From Farysia itapuensis (Eukaryota > Basidiomycota > Ustilaginomycetes > Ustilaginales > Ustilaginaceae): a DNA stretch of 64,000 nucleotides. Of this stretch, positions 1-8,323 are shown in pieces; positions within the stretch are counted from its first letter, which is position 1; the number at the start of each line of letters is the position of its first letter. The notes beneath the pieces were generated by a model. The model was not told the origin of the DNA, ran no database searches, and worked only from the letters and a program-made list of their open reading frames with translations. The position numbers and the translations under genes are program-made. The stretch covers positions 1-64,000 of the forward strand of contig JALBYC010000033.1 of the NCBI GenBank assembly GCA_023212645.1, given 5' to 3'.

Positions 1-37
1 GGACAAGGGGGGGGGGGGGGGGGGGGGGGGGGCGGGG

Positions 38-97
<60 letters not shown>

Positions 98-100
98 GGA
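1..100. repeat. Near-pure poly-G tract (poly-C on the minus strand)
   Basis: From about base 7 to 96 the plus strand is almost only G, with single C and A interruptions near 33 and 40. It lies inside a MOB1 intron and reads as poly-C on the coding strand, just after the donor site at 113. It does not resemble a telomere repeat. It may be a real mononucleotide tract or a sequencing or assembly artefact at a contig end. Confidence 0.85.
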
Positions 101-661
101 AGCGATGACTCACCGATGCGGCTGGGGAAGATGGCTTCGTCGTCGAGCTGGGACTGGACCCAGTTCATGAGACAGTCGACGTACTCGGGTGCTGGCATCT
201 TTGTCGGTCGTCGGTACAATGCCGAGTTGGCATCCTGCCAGTGATACTCGAATCGAGGACCAGCGCACATCACGGGACACTGCGCACAGGAAAGGTGTGA
301 CTATGTCAGGACTGTAACCGGTTGTGACGTTACGTGATGCCAGACTTACCTCGGACGGTGTGCAGAATTCGGTCACAGTTCCGTACAGCATATTGACATG
401 GTTGAAGAAATCCACAGCTGAAGCCAGCACACAGTCAGCAGCTTGATGCGCGCATTCAGGACCACTGCAATTCTACCTACTGTTTACGGCTAGCCATTCG
501 TTCAGGTCTTCGCCCTCGGGCAGAATGACAGCAAGACGCAGATTGCCGCTACCTAGAGTGGCTTCCGCATACCGTTTGAGCTGGTACTGTTTCGTGCCCT
601 CGGGAATATTACGCTTAGGCTTGAATGTGCGCGTCTTTGACAGACCAAAGAAGGACGACAT
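1..661 (-). CDS. MOB1: MOB1 kinase activator, 5' part (cut by the window edge)
   Basis: MOB1 is the small zinc-binding coactivator of NDR/LATS kinases in the mitotic exit/septation (Hippo-like) pathway. Three exons are visible. Exon 1 is 661-481 ([20 protein letters not shown], ending NEWLAVN). Exon 2 is 417-350 ([20 protein letters not shown]). Exon 3 is 279-114 ([16 protein letters not shown] through AIFPSRIG). Introns at 480-418 and 349-280 have GT-AG borders and restore the conserved reading NTVDFFN and TPSE-CPVM. The Cys of CPVMCAG and the Glu/Tyr/His stretch match the MOB zinc-binding region. A third intron starts at 113 (GTGAGT) and runs into the poly-C tract; the last ~80 residues lie outside the window. 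Identification is near certain from the N-terminal identity to animal MOB1. Confidence 0.95.
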
Positions 662-846
662 GTTGGGGAGGTTTGTTGAGAGAGAGAGCGAGAGACGGTG
701 GTCGTGTAACAGGCGTGGCCTGCCAACAAACAACCAAAAACACGCCGAGCCAACGCACACCTACACGGCTACACCACTCACACGGCTGAGAGAACAACAC
801 CAGATTTCAAATTTACGCGTCTTTTCGTGCAAAATGCTGTTAGACC

Positions 847-1941
847 CTACTTTTTGCCCAGAGCAAGGATATCGGCGCTGGGGACACCCTTCCAACCTCT
901 CTTCTCTTGGTCGACAAAGCTCTTGGCCATGTCCTCAATGATTTGCTTGAGCGGGATGTACTTTAAGCCGAGATCGCGCTCCGCTTTGGATCCGTCAAAC
1001 AAGCTCTGTGTGACGTTCTGTCCTTCGCCCTTCTTGCCAACGGGCGTAGCCTTCTTCCATTCTTCAGGGATGCTGGCATCACTGTGGACGATATCGGCAA
1101 CCTCTTGCCAAGTGTATCGACCAAGCGAAGCGCCATACCGCTGTCCACCAGCTTCCTCGCGCAGAAGACATTCGATGTGGGTGTATGCCACGTCACGCAC
1201 ATCAACGGCGTTGCCAGCTGGCTTAAGCAGATCTTCCTCCTTCTTGGCGCCGTGTAGCAAGCCCCAGACGGCAGCAGCAGACGTGTTGAGACTATCGGGA
1301 GAGCTCACTTGGTGCGCAACAGGACCCAGGACGAAAGGAGGGTTCACCGTAGCCAAATCCCACTTGGGCTTGTTCTTCTCTACAAACTCCCAGGCAGCTC
1401 GTTCGGCCAATGTCTTAGATGCTCGATAGGCATCCAAGCCATCCTGGTCGTTGCCCTTCTTCTCGGCATTGGCTACACTCGATTCGTTCCAGTCCTTTTC
1501 CGTGTAAGTGTAAGGCACTGGCTTGCTTGCATCCAGGATAGAGGCAAAGGACGAAGTGACTACGACACGCTTCACCTTGTCACCATGTTCGTGGATGGAC
1601 TTGAGCACATTCTTGGTGCCATTGACAGCAGGGTTGATCAGCTTGCCCTGTGGGTCACCCTCGACATTAAAATGGAAAGGCGACGCTGTGTGAAGCACAC
1701 CATCTACACCCTTGACTGCATCGTTGAAAGCTCCTTCCTTTTCGAGATCCGAGGCGATCACGTAGCTGAACTTGTCGCCAAAGTCGCTGAACAGCTTGGT
1801 CAGGTAGTCACCCTTCTCGTTGGATCGTACAGTAGCTCGAACACTGTGGCCTCTCTCCAGCAGCTGGTAGCAGCACCAGACAGCAATGAAGCCAGAGCCT
1901 CCAGTGACGAGAACGTGTGCGTTGGATCCGATTGCAGGCAT
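847..1941 (-). CDS. NAD(P)-dependent extended-SDR ketoreductase (GRE2 / dihydroflavonol reductase-like)
   Basis: A 364-residue single-exon protein of the extended short-chain dehydrogenase family. The N-terminal Rossmann motif VTGGSGFIA (residues ~11-19) binds NAD(P). The catalytic pair is in YRASK near residue 169, preceded by TSSFAS, which carries the active-site Ser. Length and motifs match yeast Gre2-like methylglyoxal/aldehyde reductases and cinnamoyl-alcohol/dihydroflavonol reductases. The substrate cannot be read from sequence; cytosolic reduction of aldehydes or ketones is the family norm. No targeting signal is seen. A TATATAA element lies about 50 nt upstream of the ATG. The gene is divergent from ATG1. 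Confidence 0.88.
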   Translation of the reverse strand: MPAIGSNAHVLVTGGSGFIAVWCCYQLLERGHSVRATVRSNEKGDYLTKLFSDFGDKFSYVIASDLEKEGAFNDAVKGVDGVLHTASPFHFNVEGDPQGKLINPAVNGTKNVLKSIHEHGDKVKRVVVTSSFASILDASKPVPYTYTEKDWNESSVANAEKKGNDQDGLDAYRASKTLAERAAWEFVEKNKPKWDLATVNPPFVLGPVAHQVSSPDSLNTSAAAVWGLLHGAKKEEDLLKPAGNAVDVRDVAYTHIECLLREEAGGQRYGASLGRYTWQEVADIVHSDASIPEEWKKATPVGKKGEGQNVTQSLFDGSKAERDLGLKYIPLKQIIEDMAKSFVDQEKRGWKGVPSADILALGKK

Positions 1942-2308
1942 CTTGTTTTGTTCAGGGGGAAGAAGCGAACGTCATCTCGGCAATGTATTATATACACCCG
2001 CACCCCCAACGGCATTTCGGCGAACGACAACCAACAGAAAAGTGGAGGTGGCGAGTTGCCACGAGTATCGGCCGAATCAAGACCAGACGCGCTTTAAGGC
2101 GTAAAAATTGGACCCTGACAAGCTCGGCTGAAAGTCACAAGTGTGAGTGCGCAGCAGTAATCAGCTACACCACCACCACCCAACACCCTCCCAACACCCT
2201 TATCAATAGCTAAATACCCCCACCCCCTTGACCTCGCAGCCCCATCTGCAGGGCTTGGCGTCTGCTCGCCCACTTCTCTCTTTTCGTGCTCTCAAAACCC
2301 CCCTTTCA
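1942..2308. promoter_or_regulatory. Divergent promoter between the ketoreductase gene and ATG1
   Basis: A 367-bp non-coding interval. A TATATAA box on the minus strand (plus 1988-1994) fits the ketoreductase start. The ATG1 side is C-rich, with CACC/CCCC runs typical of 5' leaders in this window. An in-frame TTG-initiated extension of ATG1 from 2228 lies here and is not accepted as coding. Confidence 0.5.
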
Positions 2309-5164
2309 ATGTCCAAGAATGTCGCTCGAGAGGAATCGCGTATCGGTGACTTTGTGGTAGAGAATGAGATCGGCAAGGGCTCCTTTGCCGTTGTCCACAA
2401 AGGCTATCGAGTCTCACCACGTGAAACAGTGGCCATCAAGATCGTCACCCGCAAAAAGCTCACGCCGAAGTTGCTCGACAATCTCGAGGGGGAAATCGCC
2501 ATTCTCAAAGCTATCCATCACCCCAACATTGTCGAGCTAAAAGAATGCCTCAAGACCGACACGCAAATCTACCTGGTCATGCCCTTTTGTGCATCCGGAG
2601 ATCTTTCACAGTACATCAAGAAGCGCTACGACATCTTTGAGCGTGCTGGTCTAGCTCAACCGGTCAGATCCACTGCAAGTCTCTACCCGCATCCCGCAGA
2701 TGGTGGTCTCAACGAGACCATTGTGCGCTCCATCTTGGCACAGCTCGCTGCCGCGCTCGAGTTTATGCGCGCTAGAGATATTGTTCATCGAGATATCAAG
2801 CCTCAGAACTTGCTCCTTCAACCGCCAGACTCATCCTTCCTCGCGCTGGGCAATCCCAAGGAGATTCCCCAGGTCAAGGTAGCCGACTTTGGCTTTGCTC
2901 GTCACCTTAGCGCCAATGTGCTGGCCGAGACCCTGTGCGGATCTCCGCTCTACATGGCTCCCGAAATCTTGCGCTATGAAAAGTACGATGCCAAGGCTGA
3001 CTTGTGGTCTGTCGGCGCTGTCTTGTTCGAAATGACGGTGGGCAAGCCGCCGTTCAAAGCTAGCAATCACGTCGAGTTACTCAAACGCATCGAAAAGGGC
3101 CAAGACAAGATCAAATTTCCAGACGAACGCTCCGCCGGCTCCATTGCACGAGAGGCTGCCCGTCGTGACGAACTCGGCGAAGCACCTTTGCCACCCCCGC
3201 ACCCTGTCTCGGAAGACATCAAGACCCTCATCCGGCAGCTACTCCGTCAAAAACCTGTTGGTCGAATGAGCTTTGACGAATTCTTCGGTAACTCGGTGAT
3301 TGAGCACTTCAATGCCTTGATTCGTCCCCAAGCACAGCCTGATGCTGCAGAACAGTACGCCGATCTGCAGCGCACTGAACGAAGTACCCTGATTGCATCC
3401 TCGTCTGGCATTCAGGAGGCTTCCGTCACATCGATTGGATCTGCAAGTGGACATCAAGCTACCGTGATTACTGCAGCCCCTAGCCCGACAAGGACAGATA
3501 TGCCGCCCATGCGACGTCAAGCCAGCTCGTCTTCGGACGTGAAAACGCGCACTCTACCCCGTGCATTTGCTTCCCGCTATGTCACGGGCGATGCTGTCGC
3601 CGCGAGCCCTGAGCTGGTCAAGATCGGTTCTGCAGCAAGCACGCCGGGTGAGAAGCTCAACATCAATCGTCAGGCTGACTCTCCCAGTCCCACCGGCGGC
3701 TCGCAGCCTGCAGAGGACAGCTTGCTGGGCAAAGAGTATGTTATGGTGGAGAAGCGTAGTGTCGAGGTCAACGCGCTTGCAGATGAACTGGCGGCTTTTC
3801 CACAGGCACGTCCATCGACGGTCGCGCGCAGGCCGTCGCGGCTGTCGCGTCTAAGCTCGGGCGCAGGTATTGGCTCCACAGCTGTGGCATCGACCTTGCC
3901 GGAAGCCAGCCCTATTCGGATCGCCGGGGCTCCTGGTAGTCCATGGCCTGCGGCAGGTCCTTTTGCTCTGCCTCTTGGTGCGAGACCTTCAAGTTTGCCG
4001 CGCCGAACCAGTCTGTCTTCTTCAGGCTCGCCATCGCCGCGCGTCAGCGGTCAGGTGATTACTGCGTTTGAAGCCAATGCATCATCGCGCAAAGACACTG
4101 TCAACCCGCACGACGATGTTGGCATTCTTGGTGCCAAGCAGGGGTATCCGACGCTGCCATCCACAGGCGCGTCGAGTGCTCTGTCTAGGGCTATCAGCAT
4201 GACTTCGCTGCGACTATTTGGGGTGCCGTCCGGGATGTCGCTTCGGGATGCTGCTGCACTCATTCGAACACGCGCGCAACGACGTGCTGGGCTACTCCGG
4301 TCGAGCGAAAGCATGGATGAGGCAGAGACACAGTTACTGTCAAGCCTCGAGGATCTAGGGCAAAAGTCATTTGTGCTCTCGGAATTTGCTGACTCCAAGA
4401 TGGCGAGTTATTTCCCGGAAGGGCCGCATCAAACGTCGGTTGACTTCGATTCGTTCATTTCGACCGGAGTGTCGCCGGGACGGGGAAGCGGCTACCATGG
4501 TACAGCTGTACGCACCGGGTCAACGTCGTCCTCGTCTTCTGCATTGGATCCGATGGCGGCGGAAGCTGCAGCTGCCGAAGCTCTGGTCATTTATGTACGC
4601 TGCCTACTCTTTCTTCAACGCGCTATAGGTTTGACTAGGACGTTTTTGGAATCGCGCTCGCGACCGGGACTGCCTGCGATGGCGAGTGCGGAGCTGAACG
4701 AGGTGGTGCAGTGGCTGCGTGCACGCTTCAACGAAGGATACGACAAGGCCGACTTTGCTCGCTCCAAGTGCGGCGAGATACCGGAGAGTGCGCAGCAGGT
4801 GGACAAGCTGATCTTTGACAAAGCCGTCGAGGTGGCCAAAGCGGCTGCGACGGACGAGCTGGAAAACAACCGGGACGGAAGCGGATGGGATGCGGGACAC
4901 TGTCTCTTGGCCTACGAGACCGCCAGTTCGATGCTCTCTTCGCTGCTCGATCCGGGGGAAGACGCAATGAGCTTGAGCGAAGGCAGCATTCTAATGATTG
5001 AAAAGTACGTCAAGAGCATCAACAAGCGTCTGGCTGCTCTTCAGCATCAATTTGGCGGCTCGACGATAGATGCCCGCGGCCACTCACCTGGGCCACTTGG
5101 CAGTAATGAGACTGCATCATCGCCCAGACTGCAACACACGCTAACTCAAGACCGAACCACTTGA
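2309..5164 (+). CDS. ATG1: Autophagy-initiating serine/threonine kinase ATG1
   Basis: A 951-residue protein kinase (ATG1/ULK family) that starts autophagosome formation in complex with Atg13 and Atg17. The kinase domain fills residues ~13-330: glycine loop IGKGSFAVVHKG, VAIK lysine, HRDIKPQNLLL catalytic loop, DFGFAR, and GSPLYMAPE at the activation segment end. A Ser/Pro/Ala-rich linker follows and contains KEYVMVEK (near residue 480), a Tyr-x-x-Val Atg8-interacting motif at the place where yeast Atg1 and ULK1 carry theirs. The C-terminal ~250 residues (ALVIYVRCLLFLQRAI onwards) are helical and fit the tandem MIT module that binds Atg13. The start is the first ATG (2309); the frame is open upstream to a TTG at 2228, but the 27 added residues look like leader. 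Confidence 0.95.
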   Translation: MSKNVAREESRIGDFVVENEIGKGSFAVVHKGYRVSPRETVAIKIVTRKKLTPKLLDNLEGEIAILKAIHHPNIVELKECLKTDTQIYLVMPFCASGDLSQYIKKRYDIFERAGLAQPVRSTASLYPHPADGGLNETIVRSILAQLAAALEFMRARDIVHRDIKPQNLLLQPPDSSFLALGNPKEIPQVKVADFGFARHLSANVLAETLCGSPLYMAPEILRYEKYDAKADLWSVGAVLFEMTVGKPPFKASNHVELLKRIEKGQDKIKFPDERSAGSIAREAARRDELGEAPLPPPHPVSEDIKTLIRQLLRQKPVGRMSFDEFFGNSVIEHFNALIRPQAQPDAAEQYADLQRTERSTLIASSSGIQEASVTSIGSASGHQATVITAAPSPTRTDMPPMRRQASSSSDVKTRTLPRAFASRYVTGDAVAASPELVKIGSAASTPGEKLNINRQADSPSPTGGSQPAEDSLLGKEYVMVEKRSVEVNALADELAAFPQARPSTVARRPSRLSRLSSGAGIGSTAVASTLPEASPIRIAGAPGSPWPAAGPFALPLGARPSSLPRRTSLSSSGSPSPRVSGQVITAFEANASSRKDTVNPHDDVGILGAKQGYPTLPSTGASSALSRAISMTSLRLFGVPSGMSLRDAAALIRTRAQRRAGLLRSSESMDEAETQLLSSLEDLGQKSFVLSEFADSKMASYFPEGPHQTSVDFDSFISTGVSPGRGSGYHGTAVRTGSTSSSSSALDPMAAEAAAAEALVIYVRCLLFLQRAIGLTRTFLESRSRPGLPAMASAELNEVVQWLRARFNEGYDKADFARSKCGEIPESAQQVDKLIFDKAVEVAKAAATDELENNRDGSGWDAGHCLLAYETASSMLSSLLDPGEDAMSLSEGSILMIEKYVKSINKRLAALQHQFGGSTIDARGHSPGPLGSNETASSPRLQHTLTQDRTT

Positions 5165-5272
5165 ACAATTTTATATATACCCCTTTTTCCCCCCTCAGCC
5201 AGCAATCGCAAAACATAACCCGCACACAGTCTTCTCCTCTCTATTCTTTGGCAAATGTATTTATTGACAGCG

Positions 5273-5962
5273 TCAGCGTCGACCGCCTCTTTTTGCGTTG
5301 GCAGCGGCTGTTTTTTCAGCTTCACGGGTACGGTGAGTTCGAATCAGGCTGTTGATACCTGCCAGTCGACGATCATCGTTGCGGAGATAGTAGAGTTTGG
5401 CACGACGAGTTCGACGTAGTGCGCCCGACTTGTTGTCCTTTCCAGCGGTCGCACGTTGGACGACCTTGATGTCTTTGAGCAGAGGCGAGTAGATGCGGAA
5501 CGTCATCTCTACGCCCAACTTCTCCACCAAGTTGCGGAGAACGAAAGAAGTGCTGACGCCACGACGACGAATGGCAATCACGATACCGGAGAAGCTGGTG
5601 AAGTTGGTCTTGGCCATCGAGGTCCATGTCTCGACGACGAGAACCGAGCCAGGCGGGATGGTCGTACTCGACCTACGATCGAACAGATCGGTGAACTTGT
5701 TCTCTGGATCAAATCGAGCTCGCAAATCGCGATGCACACCTGGCATGACACCGGCGTAGATCGACTTGGGCTCTGGTGGTGGTGTAAGCCCTGGTCTGCT
5801 GACCACAACTGGTGTTGCTTTGGGTAGATGTACCTGTGATGAAAAGGGATACGTTGGCTGTGGCTTTGCCGTTGTGGATGCGCATCTTTTTGCTGAAGGT
5901 CCAGCTAGTCCAATTGAGCGGAATACCTCCGTCAAGGGCCGCTGTGGCCATCTTGTCGCCAT
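5273..5962 (-). CDS. IMG1: Mitochondrial large-subunit ribosomal protein bL19m
   Basis: A 229-residue protein of the bacterial L19 family, a component of the mitochondrial 54S subunit. The N-terminal ~50 residues are Arg/Ser/Ala-rich without acidic clusters, as expected for a mitochondrial presequence. The L19 fold follows, with PPGSVLVVETW, FSGIVIAIRRRGVSTSFVLRN and VEMTFRIYSPLLKDIKVV matching the conserved beta-barrel core and the loop at the subunit interface. The Lys/Arg-rich C-terminal tail (AKLYYLRNDDRR) fits the family. Single exon; divergent from NOT3. Confidence 0.93.
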   Translation of the reverse strand: MATRWPQRPLTEVFRSIGLAGPSAKRCASTTAKPQPTYPFSSQVHLPKATPVVVSRPGLTPPPEPKSIYAGVMPGVHRDLRARFDPENKFTDLFDRRSSTTIPPGSVLVVETWTSMAKTNFTSFSGIVIAIRRRGVSTSFVLRNLVEKLGVEMTFRIYSPLLKDIKVVQRATAGKDNKSGALRRTRRAKLYYLRNDDRRLAGINSLIRTHRTREAEKTAAANAKRGGRR

Positions 5963-6157
5963 GCTTTGTGAATGTATGCTGTGTGTATGGTTGAGAAGAA
6001 GTGAGTGAAAACGAGGCGATTTTGATGGGATTTGTGATTGTGATTATATCGGCGCACTTTTTCTATCGTACGAGAGAGCGAAAGGTCCTTTGGGCTTTGG
6101 CTTTTCGTCGCTCTCTCTCGTTTCACTACCACCATCTTTCCCTCCCTTTTCCCCATC

Positions 6158-8260
6158 ATGGCGGCGAGAAAGTTACAGACAGAGATCGACAAGACCTTGA
6201 AAAAGGTCGCAGAAGGCGTCGAGATCTTTGAAGACATGTACGACCTACTGCAACGCTCCACCAACTCGACCCAAAAGGAAAAGATGGAGTCCGACCTCAA
6301 GACACAGATCAAGAAGCTGCAACGTTTGCGAGATCAGATCAAGACCTGGCTGCAGAGCAACGACATCAAGGACAAGAAACCTCTGCTTGACAACCGCAAA
6401 CTTATCGAGACGCAGATGGAAAAGTTCAAGGCATGCGAAAAGGAGATGAAGACCAAAGCTTTTTCCAAAGAAGGCCTCATAGCCGCCGCCAAGATGAATC
6501 CCACAGAAAAGGCCAAAGCAGAGATCTCAGACTGGCTCTCGACCCAGGTCGACGAACTTGCACGTCAAGTAGAGACGGCCGAAGCAGAAATCGAGACCCT
6601 CGCAGGTTCTGGCAAGAAGAAGAAGGGCTCCGCCAAAGACGAGAGAGGCAGCGCACTCGAAGAAGCAAACGACCGCAGAAACTGGCACATTTCACGCCTC
6701 GAACTCGTTCTGCGCATGCTCGAGAACGGCAATCTCGAAACAGATCGCGTGACTGACATCAAGGAGGACATTGCCTACTTTGTCGAAAGCAATGCCGACG
6801 AAGACTTTGAGGAGGACGAAGGCATTTACGACGACCTCAACCTCGACGACGGAGAAGAAGCCTTTGGTCTGCGCGACAATGAGGATGCCAACAGTAACCC
6901 AGACAGTTCACAGGATGCCGATGATATGAGCACGAGGGACACGCCCCTGAAAACGCGTCGTGACAGCACCATTGACACAAAGCACGACGACACTGCCGCG
7001 CCACAACCACCATCCTCTCCCTCACCCGCTCCTCCCACTTCCACAACAGCAGCAGCAGCAGCAGCACCATCATTATCATCACAGCCGCCAGCAACCGCTT
7101 CAGCGCCACCTGCACCGAAAAAGACGCCGAAAAAGGCATCGCAAGATCCCATCCTTTCAGTGCCAAAGGAGAAAGTGGTGCCTACGGCCAACTTTGCTCA
7201 GGCCAAGCAGCCACCTGTCACGCAAGCTTCGGTTGCCTCTCCACCTCGACCGCCAGCCGCTTCGCTGCCGCCCATCCGGTACGCTGCTGCAGCAGCTGCT
7301 GCCGTTGTCGCAGCCGCCGCTTCTGCTGGCACTACTGCAGCGCCGACCATTGCGACAGATGCGCCCTCACCGCCGTCCGCATCGGCAGCCAGCAGCAACG
7401 ATCCACCGGAAGCATCCTCCGTGTTGTCTCCCACAGCTGCATCCTCTGCACGCTTGGCACCCCGCTCGCAACCTATCCCACATCCACCCACCGCCGAGCC
7501 GGAAAGTGGCCGGGATGTAGAGCGCATCTCGCCAGCACCACCGGGTTTGGGCGCTGTCGAGCCGCCGGTCAATGGTACAGCTGCTGGCGGTGCTCCCAAG
7601 GACACATCCGCAGCGTCGGAAGCTGCTGGCTCGGCGTTCCAGCCAGCACAGTTAGCGGCCAGTTCGGCGGCCGCGAGTGTGGTGCAGCCCTCGGGCGGCG
7701 GTGCTGGCACACTGGCTCAGCAGGCCGCCGCACAGAAGCAGGCCGGCACAGAAGCTCGTCTCCCCAGTTCCCTCACCGACCTCGTCACCTCGTTCGAATC
7801 AGCCAAGCAGAAATCCCTCCAACGCGACTCCAACCTGGCCACTGTCCACTCCTCGCTCCAATCCAGCTTCATCAACCTCCCCGAACCAAGCGATACCGAC
7901 AAACCCCGCTACTATGTCGTCAAAAATCCCCTCCCCACGCCCACATACTACCCGCAATCGCCAGCGTCGGTGTTCGACAACCCCGCCCTCTACGCAAAAT
8001 TCGACGTAGACACCCTCTTCTACATCTTCTACTACCAACAAGGCACCTTTCATCAGTACTTGGCCGCAAAGGAACTCAAAAAACAGTCATGGCGATTCCA
8101 CAAGCAGTACCTAACCTGGTTCCAGCGCCATTCAGAACCACAGGCTATCACCGACGAGTACGAACAGGGTGTATACGTCTACTTTGATTGGGAAGGTTCT
8201 TGGTGTCAGCGCAAAAAAAGCGATTTCAGATTCGAGTATCGGTGGTTAGAAGACAACTAA
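6158..8260 (+). CDS. NOT3: CCR4-NOT complex subunit NOT3/NOT5
   Basis: A 700-residue subunit of the CCR4-NOT deadenylase complex, which shortens mRNA poly(A) tails and monitors codon optimality. The N-terminal Not3 domain (residues 1-~235) is coiled coil, beginning MAARKLQTEIDKTLKKVAEG, very close to human CNOT3, and including KDKKPL, EKFKACEKEMKTKAFSKEGL and the YFVESN segment. A long Ala/Pro/Ser linker (~240-560) contains polyalanine stretches encoded by CAG/GCT-type triplets. The C-terminal NOT box (~600-700) has TPTYYPQSP, FDVDTLFYIFYYQQGTFHQYLAAKELKKQSWRFH and FDWEGSWCQRKK, which dock to NOT1/NOT2. One NOT3/5 gene is usual in basidiomycetes, whereas yeast has two. Confidence 0.96.
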   Translation: MAARKLQTEIDKTLKKVAEGVEIFEDMYDLLQRSTNSTQKEKMESDLKTQIKKLQRLRDQIKTWLQSNDIKDKKPLLDNRKLIETQMEKFKACEKEMKTKAFSKEGLIAAAKMNPTEKAKAEISDWLSTQVDELARQVETAEAEIETLAGSGKKKKGSAKDERGSALEEANDRRNWHISRLELVLRMLENGNLETDRVTDIKEDIAYFVESNADEDFEEDEGIYDDLNLDDGEEAFGLRDNEDANSNPDSSQDADDMSTRDTPLKTRRDSTIDTKHDDTAAPQPPSSPSPAPPTSTTAAAAAAPSLSSQPPATASAPPAPKKTPKKASQDPILSVPKEKVVPTANFAQAKQPPVTQASVASPPRPPAASLPPIRYAAAAAAAVVAAAASAGTTAAPTIATDAPSPPSASAASSNDPPEASSVLSPTAASSARLAPRSQPIPHPPTAEPESGRDVERISPAPPGLGAVEPPVNGTAAGGAPKDTSAASEAAGSAFQPAQLAASSAAASVVQPSGGGAGTLAQQAAAQKQAGTEARLPSSLTDLVTSFESAKQKSLQRDSNLATVHSSLQSSFINLPEPSDTDKPRYYVVKNPLPTPTYYPQSPASVFDNPALYAKFDVDTLFYIFYYQQGTFHQYLAAKELKKQSWRFHKQYLTWFQRHSEPQAITDEYEQGVYVYFDWEGSWCQRKKSDFRFEYRWLEDN

Positions 8261-8323
8261 ACCCGCCTCACCGCTGCAAACCCACCCCCCCCCCAGTTAA
8301 TACCATTAATCTTTCGTGTATTT

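Noticed and set aside
1..100. Telomere at the left end
   Set aside because: The tract is poly-G, not TTAGGG repeats, and it interrupts an intron of a conserved gene.
815..820. ACGCGT box about 154 bp before MOB1
   Set aside because: A single hexamer in a region that also holds the neighbouring gene's 3' end; MOB1 is not a typical G1/S target.
2228..2308. N-terminal extension of ATG1
   Set aside because: It begins with TTG, not ATG; the first ATG (2309) gives a normal ATG1 start. The same reasoning was applied to the genes at 18789, 20375, 25615, 29334, 37722, and to the WLM, TspO and FSH genes.
5325..5350. GAGTTCGAATCA, similar to a tRNA B-box
   Set aside because: It lies in the bL19m coding region, and no A-box or cloverleaf surrounds it.
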